64,000 bases of DNA from Campylobacterota bacterium (lineage in GTDB: Bacteria; Campylobacterota; Campylobacteria; Campylobacterales; Thiovulaceae): the NCBI GenBank assembly GCA_030152305.1, contig JASKOM010000002.1:186001-250000 (forward strand). Reading direction: 5' to 3'. Position 1 is the stretch's first letter. The number at the start of each line of letters is the position of its first letter. Below, piece by piece: positions 11,805 to 23,195 of the stretch. The notes under the pieces were generated by a model. That model was not told the origin of the DNA. It searched no databases and was given only the letters and a program-made list of their open reading frames with translations. The position numbers were made by a program, and so were the translations under genes.

Positions 11805-14774
11805 ATGCAAGAATATAAACAAGAAATAAATTTAAGATTACAAGACGGAACTGAACGAAGTCTTTACAAGCCAATTTGTAATTTTTTAGAACGATTTATC
11901 AAAATAAATTTAATAAAAAATGTTTCAGCAATTGCGGAACAATCAAGTAAAAATTATGAAAAAGGTGTTGGTTTTCCTGATATTACGATCAAAGAAAATA
12001 GTTTCGCTTTAGGATATATCGAAGTAAAACTTCCAAATGATAATATTGATGACAAAAAGTTTAAACCGCAATTTGATCGCTATAAATCGAGTTTAGAAAA
12101 TATTATTTTTACGAATTTGAAAATTTGGCAACTTTGGCAATGGGACAAAGAGGGAAATAGCAAAAAAGTCAAAGAGATTATTTTTGATTACAGCGATCCA
12201 AAAAATAAAGAAGATGATTTCAAAAAGCTTTTGACTGAATTTATAAGTTTTACTATCGTTCAGGCTACAACTCCGAAACAACTTGCCGTCAATCTCGCAA
12301 AAAGAACAAAGCTTTTAGCTTCGATTCTCGAAATTTATAAAGATAACGGGCAACTTCAAGATACGAAAGAGGCTTTTCAAAAGACACTTTTGCATGATAT
12401 TGAAGATGACAGTTTTGTTAATTTAATTAGTGAAACTTTTACTTATTCGCTTTTTATTGCAACTTTGGAGCATTTTAATAGCGGTAAAAACGACGATTTG
12501 ACTTTGACAACAGCGATCGATTATATTCCGAAGACGATTCCGATTTTGCATGATTTATATCGTTTAGCTGATAATCTCGGTCGTGAAATAAATGATGTAA
12601 AAATATCTGTTGGTTTGATTTTAAAAGAGTTAAATAGCTGTGCTATCGAAAAAATACGAAATAGTTTTTATAAAGAAAATAATGATCAAGAGCCAATTTT
12701 GTATTTTTATGAGACTTTTTTAAAAGAATATGACAAAGAAACTAAGAAAAAACGAGGTGCTTTTTATACTCCAAAGCCGATTGTTGATTTTATTGTCAAA
12801 AGTATCGATTCGATTTTGAGTGAAGATTTTAAATTAAAAAATGGCTTTTTAAACGAAAATGTCAAAGTTCTTGATCCTGCAACTGGAACAGGAACTTTTT
12901 TGGCTTCAGCAATTGAATTAATTAAAAATAAAATTGATAAAAAATATAGTTTTCTCGGTGTTGAAAAAGAGCAATTTGTCAAAGAAGTTTCTGGTCATAT
13001 TTTGCATAATTTTTATGCTTTCGAATTTATGATTGCACCGTATACGGTTGCTCATATTAAATTAACTCTTTTGTTGAAAAATTTGGGTTTTGATTTTTCG
13101 ATGACATTAAATGATGAAGATCTTGATAATGACAGATTGAAAATTTATCTTGCAAATACTCTTGATGATCCAAACAAAGAGCCTAATAATCTTTTTGGTT
13201 TTAATAATTTAGCAAAAGAGGCCAAATTGGCAAAAAAAGTTAAAAATCAAAAAGATATAATCGCAATTATAGGCAATCCGCCATATAGCGGAAGCAGTCA
13301 AAATCCAAGTCGTGATATTAATAATAATTTGACTTGGATAGGCAAAGAGATCGAAACTTATAAATTTGACGGTTCAAAAAAATTAGACGAGAAAAATCCA
13401 AAATGGCTTCAAGATGACTATGTGAAATTTATTCGTTTCGCTCAAATTCAAATCGATAATGCAGGTTTTGGTGCAATCGGTTTTATCGTGCCTCACGGTT
13501 TTTTGGATAATCCGACATTTCGATATATGCGAAAATCTTTGATGAATAGTTTTAGCAAAATTTATATTTTGGATTTGCATGGCAACGATAACAAAAAAGA
13601 AAAAGATAACGACGGTAACAAAGATGAAAATGTCTTTGATGTAAAACAGGGAGTTTGTATAGTTTTGTTTGTAAAAGAACAAAAAATAAAATCGTGTGAA
13701 GTTTATCACGGTGATTTATACGGCAAACGAGAAGACAAATTTAATATTTTGCAAACAAAAACTTTTAAAGAACTTTGCAAAAATAAATTAAATCCAACTG
13801 GTGAAATGTCATATTTTATTCCACGAAGCGAAGATAACGAATATATGAAATTCTGGAGTGTGAAAGATATTTTTAAAATAAATAGTGTCGGAATCGTAAC
13901 GGGCAACGATAAACTTTTTATTAATTACGATAAAAAAGCACTTATCACAAATTTGCAAAAAGAAAATATACAAATAGACGAAAAACTTATTCAAACTATT
14001 TCTTATCGCCCTTTTGATAATCAAGTTATTTATTATGACAATAAGCTTATTGAAAGAGCAAGATTAACTGTTATGAAACATATGTTAAAAGAAAATTTGG
14101 CTCTTATTTGCAATAGACAAATTAATGATTCATTCGAGCATATATTTATTGTAAATAATATTGCTGAAAGTTCAGTTATGTCAAATAAAACGAGAGAAAT
14201 AAATTATTCTTTTCCGCTGTATTTATATAACGATGAAACCTCATCGGCTTCTTTTTTCGAGGAACCCAAAACTACAAATTTCACAGATGAGTTTGTGAAA
14301 TTTAAAAATGAAAAATTAGCAAATTTCAGCGATGAAGATATTTTTTATTATATTTACGGTCTTTTGTATTCGCCAACTTATCGAAATAAATATAATGAGT
14401 TTCTAAAAACTGATTTTCCACGAATTGACTTCGGTTTTGATATAACACAAATCTCAAACTTTGGCAAAGAATTATCGCAATTGCATTTATTAACTCACGA
14501 TATTTTTGACGAACCAGAAAAATGGGAACTCAAAATCGAAGGCAAAGATTTTAGTATTAATTTTGCTAAAAAAGCTGATATTTATAAAAACGGCAAAATA
14601 TATTTAAATCAGAACACATACATAAATGGAATAGACGAAGATATTTTTAAATTTATGATTGGCGGTTATCAAGTTCTTGACAAATGGCTAAGCGATCGCA
14701 AAAACAAAACTCTCAACATCGATGAACTATTTCATTATTTCAAAATAATCGTAAGCCTAAGGGTCTTTTTTTAA
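11805..14774 (+). CDS. type IIG/ISP-like restriction-modification protein (N6-adenine methylase)
   Basis: VLDPATGTGTFL motif I, IIGNPPYSG motif IV, N-terminal IEVK nuclease-like motif, ~989 aa. Confidence 0.85.
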   Translation: MQEYKQEINLRLQDGTERSLYKPICNFLERFIKINLIKNVSAIAEQSSKNYEKGVGFPDITIKENSFALGYIEVKLPNDNIDDKKFKPQFDRYKSSLENIIFTNLKIWQLWQWDKEGNSKKVKEIIFDYSDPKNKEDDFKKLLTEFISFTIVQATTPKQLAVNLAKRTKLLASILEIYKDNGQLQDTKEAFQKTLLHDIEDDSFVNLISETFTYSLFIATLEHFNSGKNDDLTLTTAIDYIPKTIPILHDLYRLADNLGREINDVKISVGLILKELNSCAIEKIRNSFYKENNDQEPILYFYETFLKEYDKETKKKRGAFYTPKPIVDFIVKSIDSILSEDFKLKNGFLNENVKVLDPATGTGTFLASAIELIKNKIDKKYSFLGVEKEQFVKEVSGHILHNFYAFEFMIAPYTVAHIKLTLLLKNLGFDFSMTLNDEDLDNDRLKIYLANTLDDPNKEPNNLFGFNNLAKEAKLAKKVKNQKDIIAIIGNPPYSGSSQNPSRDINNNLTWIGKEIETYKFDGSKKLDEKNPKWLQDDYVKFIRFAQIQIDNAGFGAIGFIVPHGFLDNPTFRYMRKSLMNSFSKIYILDLHGNDNKKEKDNDGNKDENVFDVKQGVCIVLFVKEQKIKSCEVYHGDLYGKREDKFNILQTKTFKELCKNKLNPTGEMSYFIPRSEDNEYMKFWSVKDIFKINSVGIVTGNDKLFINYDKKALITNLQKENIQIDEKLIQTISYRPFDNQVIYYDNKLIERARLTVMKHMLKENLALICNRQINDSFEHIFIVNNIAESSVMSNKTREINYSFPLYLYNDETSSASFFEEPKTTNFTDEFVKFKNEKLANFSDEDIFYYIYGLLYSPTYRNKYNEFLKTDFPRIDFGFDITQISNFGKELSQLHLLTHDIFDEPEKWELKIEGKDFSINFAKKADIYKNGKIYLNQNTYINGIDEDIFKFMIGGYQVLDKWLSDRKNKTLNIDELFHYFKIIVSLRVFF

Positions 14775-14780
14775 TAAATT

Positions 14781-14807
14781 AGATCCCGAAATTAATTCGG
14801 GGATGAC
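14781..14807. repeat. Rep1-type palindrome (GATCCCGAAATTAATTCGGGGATGAC)
   Basis: Member of dispersed GATCCCGAA...TTCGGGATGAC family. Confidence 0.7.
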
Positions 14808-14869
14808 AATCGAAAATCCAAAAATATTAAAATTACGAAAATTCAAAATTAATCAAAAAGGATTTATTC

Positions 14870-15142
14870 GTGAGCGAAGTCGAAAAAGAAGAAAATCTCG
14901 TTAAAAAAACATGTCGTGAATTGGGAATTACTCAAAAAGAATTAGCGGAACGAATTGGAGTAAGTGAAAGTTCAATCAAAAGAATAGTTTCTTCTAAGCC
15001 AACTCAACACATAATTAATAGTATTAATTTAATTTTGGAAAATGAAAAACTCAAAAGGGAGTTGAATTCAGTTCAATTTTTTCAAGATTCGTTGAAAAAC
15101 TTTTTGCAATTACGGACTAATTTACAGCAAGAAAGGTATTAA
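14870..15142 (+). CDS. small HTH protein, cassette A
   Basis: NLVKKTCRELGITQKELAERIGVSESSIKRI helix-turn-helix. Confidence 0.75.
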   Translation: MSEVEKEENLVKKTCRELGITQKELAERIGVSESSIKRIVSSKPTQHIINSINLILENEKLKRELNSVQFFQDSLKNFLQLRTNLQQERY

Positions 15143-15222
15143 AATAATACTTTTGTGATATAATAAACTCCAACTATTTTAGAAACCGTCAATTTCTATT
15201 TTAGTAAAATAATTGGAGCTAA

Positions 15223-15969
15223 ATGAACTCAAATTTTAACACAAACATAATCGAACTCATAGAAAATGAACCCCGAATTTCTCATCGAGTTATCGCCGAA
15301 CAAACAGAAAATCAAGAAGAATCTATTTCTCGTTTAATTCGAGATAATTTAACAGACTTGGAAGATTTTGGACACCTCGGATTTGAAATCCGAACTGTTA
15401 AAAACTCGGTAGGAGCGATAAACGAACAAAAAACATATTTTCTAAACGAGCAACAAGCTACTTTACTAATTTCGATGATGAGAAATAACGACATCGTTTT
15501 AGATTTCAAAGTCCGTTTAGTTAGCGAATTCTTTCGAATGCGAGAGCTTTTGCAAAATCAAAAATCGCAACCGCAAACTCAAAATCTACAACTTCCAGAA
15601 ATCAAACATGAAACTCAACAAATTATCGAACTTGATAATTATTTTATGGCAACAGAAAAGTTAATTGCAAATTTGCAAAATATGAATCCAACGACTCTTT
15701 ACCGACTTGACAAATATATTCAGCGAAATCGTAACTTTTCACCGCTCGAACATTTTGAGATCGATCTCCATTCGCAATTTTTTCTGCCAACTGAATTAGG
15801 CAAAATGATAAATAAATCAGCGGTTGAAGTTAATTTGATGATTGCAAATAAAGGTTTTCAAGTTCGTGAAAATGGAGTTTGGAAAATGACCTCATCGGGT
15901 GAAGATTTGGGAATTTTGATCGTTGGAAAATATAATCAAATAAAATGGAAGTTGAAAACTGTTTTGTAA
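15223..15969 (+). CDS. Rha-like phage regulator/antirepressor-type protein, cassette A
   Basis: FLNEQQATLLISMMRNNDIVLDFKVRLVSEFFRMRE; C-terminal domain shared with 16460, 17667 and 48825. Confidence 0.75.
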   Translation: MNSNFNTNIIELIENEPRISHRVIAEQTENQEESISRLIRDNLTDLEDFGHLGFEIRTVKNSVGAINEQKTYFLNEQQATLLISMMRNNDIVLDFKVRLVSEFFRMRELLQNQKSQPQTQNLQLPEIKHETQQIIELDNYFMATEKLIANLQNMNPTTLYRLDKYIQRNRNFSPLEHFEIDLHSQFFLPTELGKMINKSAVEVNLMIANKGFQVRENGVWKMTSSGEDLGILIVGKYNQIKWKLKTVL

Positions 15970-15977
15970 TTCGTATT

Positions 15978-16004
15978 CGTAGGGAACGGTCTGCGACCGT
16001 TCCG
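15978..16004. repeat. Rep2 palindrome CGTAGGGAACGGTC-TGC-GACCGTTCCG
   Basis: 9-bp perfect stem; copies at 18424, 48804 (truncated) and 50058. Confidence 0.85.
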
Positions 16005-16088
16005 AAAAACAACAACGATCATTCCGTGAAAAATGAAAAGCTGAAAATATTAAAATTACGAAAATTCAAAATTAATCAAAAAGGATTG

Positions 16089-16349
16089 AACTTGAGCGAA
16101 GTCGAAAATAAAGAAGAAAATCTCGTTAAAAAAACATGTCGTGAATTGGGAATAACTCAAAAAGAATTAGCGGAAATGATTGGAGTTAGTCGTGTAACTA
16201 TTAATGATTGGGCTAATCACAAAACACCTATTCCTCAATGGGGAGATAATTTAATTTATTATTTACAAGAAACAATAAAATTAAGACAATTCAAAAAATC
16301 AATTCAAGAATTATTAATGAGTGATAGTCAGAAAATCCTTTCACTGTAA
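16089..16349 (+). CDS. small HTH protein, cassette B (likely start downstream of the track start 15945)
   Basis: Near-identical 5' half to 14870, then diverges (GVSRVTINDWANHK). Confidence 0.65.
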   Translation, partial: NLSEVENKEENLVKKTCRELGITQKELAEMIGVSRVTINDWANHKTPIPQWGDNLIYYLQETIKLRQFKKSIQELLMSDSQKILSL

Positions 16350-16459
16350 AACAAAGCAGGTTTTCTTTTTTGCATATTAGATATAATATTAAACTGAAAA
16401 GAGCCACAGTCTAAAATAACTCTTTTCATAAAACACAGTTCCAATTAAAGGACAAATGC

Positions 16460-17212
16460 TTGGAGATTATATCTAAAGAGTTCGAAGGATATTTAATCAT
16501 CTTTGAACAAAACAATTTAAACATTCTAATCAATGCAACAGAAACAGCTAAAGCTTTTGGAAAATTGCCAAAAGACTGGCTTAAAACTCAAGAAACTAAA
16601 AATTACATCAATGCAGTTATAAACTTTTATAACATTAACTATGATGAACTTATAATTATCAAAAAAGGTAATTTTTCTGATGGTTCTACTCAAGGAACTT
16701 GGATTCATCAAAAATTAATTATCGCATTTGCAAGATGGCTATCGCCAGAATTCGCTGTTTGGTGTGATCTAACAATTGAAGAAATATTAAAATCACAAAT
16801 TTATCAACCAATTCAACAAACACAAACTTCACAACTTCCAAAATTAACAAACGAAACCGAACAAATTACTGAACTTGACAATTATTTTATGGCAACTGAA
16901 AAGTTAATTTCAAATTTGCAAAATATGAATCCAACGACTCTTTACCGACTTGACAAATATGTTCAGCGAAATCGTAACTTTTCACCGCTCGAACATTTTG
17001 AGATCGATCTCCATTCGCAATTTTTTCTGCCAACTGAATTAGGTCGAATGATTAACAAATCAGCAGTCGAAATTAACTTGATTCTCAAACACAAAGGTTT
17101 TCAAGTTCGTGAAAATGGAGTTTGGCAAATTACAGAATTGGGCTTAGATTTTGGAATTGAGATAAACGGTAAATTTAGTCAAATCAAGTGGAAAATGAAA
17201 ACGATAGTTTAA
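16460..17212 (+). CDS. KilA-N domain protein, cassette B
   Basis: N-term KilA-N (INATETAKAFGK...GTWIHQKLIIAFARWLSPEFAVWC); shared C-terminal domain. Confidence 0.8.
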   Translation: MEIISKEFEGYLIIFEQNNLNILINATETAKAFGKLPKDWLKTQETKNYINAVINFYNINYDELIIIKKGNFSDGSTQGTWIHQKLIIAFARWLSPEFAVWCDLTIEEILKSQIYQPIQQTQTSQLPKLTNETEQITELDNYFMATEKLISNLQNMNPTTLYRLDKYVQRNRNFSPLEHFEIDLHSQFFLPTELGRMINKSAVEINLILKHKGFQVRENGVWQITELGLDFGIEINGKFSQIKWKMKTIV

Positions 17213-17220
17213 TTAAAATT

Positions 17221-17283
17221 AGATCCCGAAACAAATTACAGGAGCGATCGCTTCGGGATGACATGTTTCGCTTCGGGATGACG
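17221..17283. repeat. Rep1-type palindromic repeats at the 3' end of cassette B
   Basis: agatcccgaaacaaattacaggagcgatcgcttcgggatgacatgtttcgcttcgggatgac. Confidence 0.75.
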
Positions 17284-17288
17284 AAATG

Positions 17289-17501
17289 TCATAAATTATT
17301 TTGAAGTTTTTCTTGCAAATATTTTTCTCTCTCATCAGCTGAAAGTCGTGTTAAAAGCTCAATATATTCAACAGCATATCTTGGAATCCCTATATTTTTC
17401 CATTTTTGAATTCCACTATAAGAAATGTCCAATATATGAGATAAATCTTTAATAGAAGTTCTATGAAATTTTAGAGTTTTTTTTAATTCAACATAAGTCA
17501 T
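17289..17501 (-). CDS. small HTH protein
   Basis: 70 aa, LSHILDISYSGIQKWKNIGIPRYAVEYIELL. Confidence 0.55.
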   Translation of the reverse strand: MTYVELKKTLKFHRTSIKDLSHILDISYSGIQKWKNIGIPRYAVEYIELLTRLSADEREKYLQEKLQNNL

Positions 17502-17666
17502 TAAATGCCTTTATTGTCTAATAATATCAACTTAGTGAAGTTTTTAAGCTAAATATAATTATTTTTACTATAAACTTTTAATAAGCTTTTTTTAAAAAGT
17601 TAATAAAAAATAGTTAGAAACTCAAGTTTTAGCGAACACTTTTCTAACTATTAGTTAAGGATAACT

Positions 17667-18420
17667 TTGGAAATTATAACAAACTTAGTCGAACTCATCG
17701 AAAACGAACCTCGAATTTCTCATCGAGTTATCGCCGAACAAACACAGATTCAACAGAAAAATATCGTTGAACTTATTTAGTAAGTATGCCCATAAACTCG
17801 AACTATACGGTCTGATTCCGTTTAAAACGGAGGCAGTTTCTGAAACAAAACTTAAAGAAAATCCAGATTCAAAACCAACAAAAACTTTCTATCTCAATGA
17901 GCAACAAGCTACTTTGTTAATTTCGATGATGAGAAATAACGACATTGTTTTAGATTTCAAAGTCCGTTTAGTTAGCGAATTCTTTCGAATGCGAGAGCTT
18001 TTGCAAAATCAAAAATCGCAACCGCAAACTCAAAATCTACAACTTCCAGAAATCAAACATGAAACTCAACAAATTATCGAACTTGATAATTATTTTATGG
18101 CAACTGAAAAGTTAATTTCAAATTTGCAAAATATGAATCCAACGACTCTTTACCGACTTGATAAATATGTTCAGCGAAATCGTAACTTTTCACCGCTCGA
18201 ACATTTTGAGATCGATCTCCATTCGCAATTTTTTCTGCCAACTGAATTAGGCAAAATGATAAATAAATCAGCGGTTGAAGTTAATTTGATGATTGCAAAT
18301 AAAGGTTTTTAAGTTCGTGAAAATGGTGTTTGGAAAATGACCTCATCGGGTGAAGATTTGGGAATTTTGATCGTTGGAAAATATAATCAAATAAAATGGA
18401 AGTTGAAATCGATAATTTAA
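17667..18420 (+). pseudogene. degraded Rha-like cassette C paralogue: one frameshift near 17770 and a TAA at 18310 where cassette A has CAA
   Basis: Continuous homology to 15223..15969 across both lesions. Confidence 0.85.
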
Positions 18421-18423
18421 ATT

Positions 18424-18450
18424 CGTAGGGAATGGTCGCAGACCATTCCG
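18424..18450. repeat. Rep2 palindrome variant GGAATGGTC-GCA-GACCATTCC
   Basis: Directly 3' of cassette C; compensatory changes in both arms. Confidence 0.8.
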
Positions 18451-18462
18451 ATAAAAATGAAA

Positions 18463-18503
18463 AGATCCCGAAATAAATTGCAGGAGCTTCGTTTCAGGAT
18501 GAC
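18463..18503. repeat. Rep1-type palindromic repeat
   Basis: gatcccgaaataaattgcaggagcttcgtttcaggatgac. Confidence 0.65.
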
Positions 18504-18633
18504 AGGTTTAATTTTGGATGATGACATTCTGAAAGCGATAGATTCTCGTAATCTCTCGTGAAATATAAAAATAAATCAAACTAAATTAATAGCAATATAA
18601 TTTCACTAAAATCTACGAGGTAATAGATCAACT

Positions 18634-19239
18634 ATGATTTACAAAAAAATTATCAAACCTATTTTTGATAAAGTGTTCGCTTCTGTTTTGTTAATATCTG
18701 TTTCACCAATTATTTTAATAACTGCAATTTCGATTAAATTAACGATTGGAAGTCCAATATTTTTTCGACAACTTCGCCCTGGATTAAACGAGCAAATTTT
18801 CAAAATTTGGAAATTCAGAACAATGTCAAATGAACGAGATCAATTTGGTAATTTATTACCTGATGAAATGAGATTACGGGGTTTTGGCAAATTTGTTCGA
18901 AGTTTTTCTATCGATGAACTGCCACAATTATTAAATGTTGCTAAAGGTGAAATGTCTTTTATTGGACCTCGTCCGCTTTTACCTGAATATTTACCGTTGT
19001 ATTCAAATTTTCAAAAAGAACGACATTCTGTCAAAGCTGGAATTACTGGTCTTGCACAAATAAAAGGTCGAAATAATTTAAGTTGGAAAAACCGTTTTCG
19101 TTACGATGTATTTTATGCAAGACATTTATCATTTAAATTAGATTTATATATAATTTTTTTGACATTTTGGAAAGTTATTAAACGAAGTGATATTAATCAA
19201 ACTGGTAAAGCAACAGCTGATAAATTTACAGGAAAATAA
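18634..19239 (+). CDS. undecaprenyl-phosphate sugar transferase (PglC/WcaJ-type)
   Basis: KIWKFRTMSNERD, SFIGPRPLLPEYLPLY, AGITGLAQIKGRN. Confidence 0.9.
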   Translation: MIYKKIIKPIFDKVFASVLLISVSPIILITAISIKLTIGSPIFFRQLRPGLNEQIFKIWKFRTMSNERDQFGNLLPDEMRLRGFGKFVRSFSIDELPQLLNVAKGEMSFIGPRPLLPEYLPLYSNFQKERHSVKAGITGLAQIKGRNNLSWKNRFRYDVFYARHLSFKLDLYIIFLTFWKVIKRSDINQTGKATADKFTGK

Positions 19240-19241
19240 AT

Positions 19242-20087
19242 ATGAAAATAGTTGGAACGGTAATTTTATACAATCCTGATTCGCAGTTATCTGAACGAAT
19301 TAATAGCTATTTACCATTTGTTGAACAATTATATGTCATTGATAATTCTGACAAACAAAATGAATCTTTTTTTAATGACATTCTAGATATTAATAAATTA
19401 ATTTATGTTTGGAACGAATCTAATTTAGGAATTGCTGAAGCTTTAAATATAGCTTTACAAATGGCTTATAAAAATAATGCTGATTGGTTATTGACGATGG
19501 ACCAAGATAGCAGTTTTTCGCTTGAGTCAATTTCTATATATTTTCAATCTGTTAAAGAATTTATAAATATTAATCAAGTTGGGATCTTCGCTCCAAATTA
19601 TAATTATCACGGCAATCCTTCGAGCAATAATTTTTCTGATGAACAAATTGTTATTACTTCTGGTTCGTTAATTAATTTGGCAATTAGTAAATATATAGGT
19701 GATTTTGATAATAATTTATTTATCGATGAGGTGGATCATGATTATTGTCTTCGAATAATTAAACATGGTTACAGAGTTGTCATGTTTCGAGAAATAGATT
19801 TAATTCATAAATTAGGTAATCAAATAACTATAAAAAATATATTTGGTAATCCTATTAAAATAATGGGACATTCGCCATTACGGAATTATTATCAAGTTAG
19901 AAATGTTTTATATATGCGAAAAAAACATCATTTAAATTTTAATAAAATAACAAAGAGTCGTGTTAAATCTGTTAAAAAACATATTCGTCAAAATATTTTA
20001 TATGGTGATCATAAAATCGAACGAATCAAATTTGTGATACTTGCAATTAAAGATTTTTTATTTAATAACATGGGCAAATTATTATAA
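19242..20087 (+). CDS. family 2 glycosyltransferase (rhamnosyltransferase-like)
   Basis: WLLTMDQDSSF, FIDEVDHDYCLRI. Confidence 0.82.
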   Translation: MKIVGTVILYNPDSQLSERINSYLPFVEQLYVIDNSDKQNESFFNDILDINKLIYVWNESNLGIAEALNIALQMAYKNNADWLLTMDQDSSFSLESISIYFQSVKEFININQVGIFAPNYNYHGNPSSNNFSDEQIVITSGSLINLAISKYIGDFDNNLFIDEVDHDYCLRIIKHGYRVVMFREIDLIHKLGNQITIKNIFGNPIKIMGHSPLRNYYQVRNVLYMRKKHHLNFNKITKSRVKSVKKHIRQNILYGDHKIERIKFVILAIKDFLFNNMGKLL

Positions 20088-20184
20088 CTTTTTAATAGAT
20101 AAAGTTCTTTTTGATAGATTGTCTTAAATCTATGAAATCTCTTTATAATGCTATATAGAAAAAATTATAGGAACATTTAAATTA

Positions 20185-22653
20185 ATGAATATATTTGAAA
20201 GTAATCAACCAGAAGATCTAAAAATAGAAGAAAGCCTTAAAAAAAGCTATTTAGATTATTCAATGAGTGTTATTGTTGGTAGAGCTTTACCAGATGTTCG
20301 AGACGGTTTAAAGCCTGTTCATAGACGAATTTTATATTCGATGAATGAATTAAATCTTTCACCAAAAGCACCTTTTAAAAAATCGGCTCGAATTACGGGG
20401 GATACTCTTGGAAAATATCATCCACATGGCGACAATGCAGTTTATGATGCTCTTGTTCGAATGGCTCAAGATTTTTCAATGAGAATTCCAATTGTTGATG
20501 GTCAAGGAAATTTCGGATCTATCGATGGCGATAATGCGGCAGCACAACGCTATACTGAAGCTCGTTTAACACATTATGCTGAAGAACTTTTAGCTGATAT
20601 CGATAAAAATACTGTTAATTTTGTTCCAAATTATGACGGTTCATTAACTGAACCAGAAGTTTTACCGTCAAGAGTTCCTAATTTATTAATTAACGGCAGT
20701 AACGGAATCGCTGTTGGTATGGCAACAAATATTCCACCTCATCGACCTGATGAAGTTATCGAAGGAGCTATTTATGTTCTCGATAATCAAAATGCTTCAA
20801 TTAATGATTTAATACAAATTGTTCGTGGTCCAGATTTTCCAACTGGTGGAAAAATTTTTGGTAAAGAAGGCATTTTAGATGCTTATCGAACTGGAAAAGG
20901 TCGAATAAAAATTCGTGCTAAAACTCATTATGAAACAAATGGAAATCGCGAAATTCTCGTTATTGATGAACTTCCGTATCAAGTTAATAAAGCTCGTTTA
21001 GTTGAACAAATTGCTGATCTTGTTCGAGATAAAAGTATCGAAGGAATTTCTGATATTCGAGATGAAAGCGACCGCGACGGTATTCGAGTTGTTATCGAAT
21101 TAAAACGAGGAGTTATGCGAGAAATCGTCGAAAATAATTTATATAAATCTACGAATCTTGAAACGACTTTTGGTATTAATTTATTAGCTATTCGAAATCG
21201 AGAACCTCGACTTTTTAATCTTCTTGATATTTTAAATGAATTTATTATTCATCGAAAAAGTGTTGTTATTCGACGAACTGTTTTTGAACTTTCAAAAAGT
21301 GAAAATAAAGCTCATATTCTCGAAGGTTTAATTGAAGCATTGAAAAATATCGATGAGGTCGTTTCGATTTTGCGAAAAAGTGAAAATATCGAAAATGGCA
21401 AAAAAGAGCTTCAAAATATTTTTAATTTTTCTGATAAACAGGCTTCGGCGATTCTTGATATGAAACTTCATCGATTAACATCTCTTGAATGGAGTAAATT
21501 AGAACTTGAACTTGAAGAATTAAAAATCGAAATTGCTGGTTATAAAGCGATTTTAGAAAATGATTCTGTTTTAAAAGATACGATTCGTGATGAGTTATTA
21601 GCGGTTAAATCTCGAATAAGTTCAAAACGAAAAACTGAAATTGAAGATGATTTTGCTGAAATTAACAAAGAAGATCTTATTCCGAATTTGCCAATGGTCG
21701 TAACGATTACAAATGGCGGTTATATAAAACGAACTCCGCTTTCACTTTATGAAAAACAGAGTCGAGGTGGAAAAGGCAAAATGGCACTTTCAACTTACGA
21801 TGATGATTTCGTGGCTAATTTTTATATAACTCATGCTCATGACACATTATTATTAATTACTAATTTTGGTCAATTATTTTGGCTCAAAGTTTATGAAATT
21901 CCTGAAACATCTCGAACTGCAAAAGGTAAAGCAATCGTTAATCTTGTTCAATTAAGAGAAAACGAAGAAATTCGTGGAATTATTCCGACTGCTGATTTTG
22001 ATGATCAAAAAAGCTTGATTTTCTTTACAAAAAAAGGTGTCGCAAAAAGAACTAATTTATCTGAATATTCGAATATTCGAACTTCTGGAGTTAAATCGAT
22101 TAATCTTGATGATAATGACGAAGTTGTTACAGCAAAAATAATAACAGACAAAATTAAATTTATTGCAATTTTTACGAGTTTAGGTCAAGCTGTTCGTTTT
22201 GAAGTTGCTGAAATTAGAGAAATTGGTCGAGTTTCTCGAGGTGTTACGGGAATTAGATTCAAATATGAAAGCGATTTTGTCGTCGATGCAATATTAATTC
22301 AAGATGAAAACGAAGAAATATTTATCGTTGGCGAAAATGGAGTTGGCAAAAAATCGCCAGTTTCATCTTATCGATTAACAAATCGAGGCGGATCTGGTGT
22401 TATTTCTATGAAATTAACAAATAAAACTGGCAAAAGAGTTGTTGGAGCTTTAACTGTTGATATCGAAAAAGATCTAGTTATTATGACCGAATCAGGCAAT
22501 ATCGTTCGATTATCGTTTGATGAAATTCGAACAACTTCCAGAAATACTAGTGGTGTAATTTTAGTTCGTGGTGATAAAGTTCTATCTGTTTCTACTTCAC
22601 CTCATCAAGAACCAATTCAAGAGCTAAATAACGATGAGGTTAGTTTAATATGA
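20185..22653 (+). CDS. gyrA: DNA gyrase subunit A
   Basis: [32 protein letters not shown]-terminal gyrase repeats. Confidence 0.98.
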   Translation: MNIFESNQPEDLKIEESLKKSYLDYSMSVIVGRALPDVRDGLKPVHRRILYSMNELNLSPKAPFKKSARITGDTLGKYHPHGDNAVYDALVRMAQDFSMRIPIVDGQGNFGSIDGDNAAAQRYTEARLTHYAEELLADIDKNTVNFVPNYDGSLTEPEVLPSRVPNLLINGSNGIAVGMATNIPPHRPDEVIEGAIYVLDNQNASINDLIQIVRGPDFPTGGKIFGKEGILDAYRTGKGRIKIRAKTHYETNGNREILVIDELPYQVNKARLVEQIADLVRDKSIEGISDIRDESDRDGIRVVIELKRGVMREIVENNLYKSTNLETTFGINLLAIRNREPRLFNLLDILNEFIIHRKSVVIRRTVFELSKSENKAHILEGLIEALKNIDEVVSILRKSENIENGKKELQNIFNFSDKQASAILDMKLHRLTSLEWSKLELELEELKIEIAGYKAILENDSVLKDTIRDELLAVKSRISSKRKTEIEDDFAEINKEDLIPNLPMVVTITNGGYIKRTPLSLYEKQSRGGKGKMALSTYDDDFVANFYITHAHDTLLLITNFGQLFWLKVYEIPETSRTAKGKAIVNLVQLRENEEIRGIIPTADFDDQKSLIFFTKKGVAKRTNLSEYSNIRTSGVKSINLDDNDEVVTAKIITDKIKFIAIFTSLGQAVRFEVAEIREIGRVSRGVTGIRFKYESDFVVDAILIQDENEEIFIVGENGVGKKSPVSSYRLTNRGGSGVISMKLTNKTGKRVVGALTVDIEKDLVIMTESGNIVRLSFDEIRTTSRNTSGVILVRGDKVLSVSTSPHQEPIQELNNDEVSLI

Positions 22654-23129
22654 TCGAAATAGGACAAATAGTTCCTGATTTCTGTTTGCCAACAGCTGAC
22701 GAAATCGAATTATGTCTGCGAGATATAAAAGGTGGTTGGTTAATAATTTATTTTTATCCAAAAGATAATACACCTGGTTGCACAACTGAAGCTATTGATT
22801 TTTCAGAAAATATGAATGAATTAATCGAACTTGAGACGACCGTGATTGGAATTTCGCCTGATGCACCAATTAAACATAGAAAATTTATAGATCAACATAA
22901 TTTAAAGTCTATTTATTTATCAGATGAAAGTCGAGATGTTGCTAAAATATTTGGAGCTTATGGTTTAAAGAAAAATTATGGCAAAGAAAGTTTAGGCATT
23001 ATTCGTTCAACTTTTATAATTAATCCAAAAGGCGAAATTGCTTATATTTGGCAAAATATAAAAGTTGCTGGTCATGTTCAAAAAGTAATCGAAACCCTAA
23101 AAAAAATACAAATTAATTATTTAACTTAA
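22650..23129 (+). CDS. bcp: thioredoxin-dependent peroxiredoxin (BCP)
   Basis: [20 protein letters not shown]. Confidence 0.92.
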   Translation: MIEIGQIVPDFCLPTADEIELCLRDIKGGWLIIYFYPKDNTPGCTTEAIDFSENMNELIELETTVIGISPDAPIKHRKFIDQHNLKSIYLSDESRDVAKIFGAYGLKKNYGKESLGIIRSTFIINPKGEIAYIWQNIKVAGHVQKVIETLKKIQINYLT

Positions 23130-23154
23130 TGTTTTATTTTTAGATTACATGATG

Positions 23155-23181
23155 ACTTCTTATAAAAAAATTATAAGAAGT
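23155..23181. terminator. bidirectional hairpin ACTTCTTATAA-N5-TTATAAGAAGT between convergent genes
   Basis: Perfect 11-bp inverted repeat. Confidence 0.65.
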
Positions 23182-23195
23182 TAATGTTATTTATT

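Noticed and set aside
14870-18450. Integrated prophage
   Set aside because: Only regulator/antirepressor-type genes; no integrase, terminase, capsid, tail or lysis genes recognised in the window.
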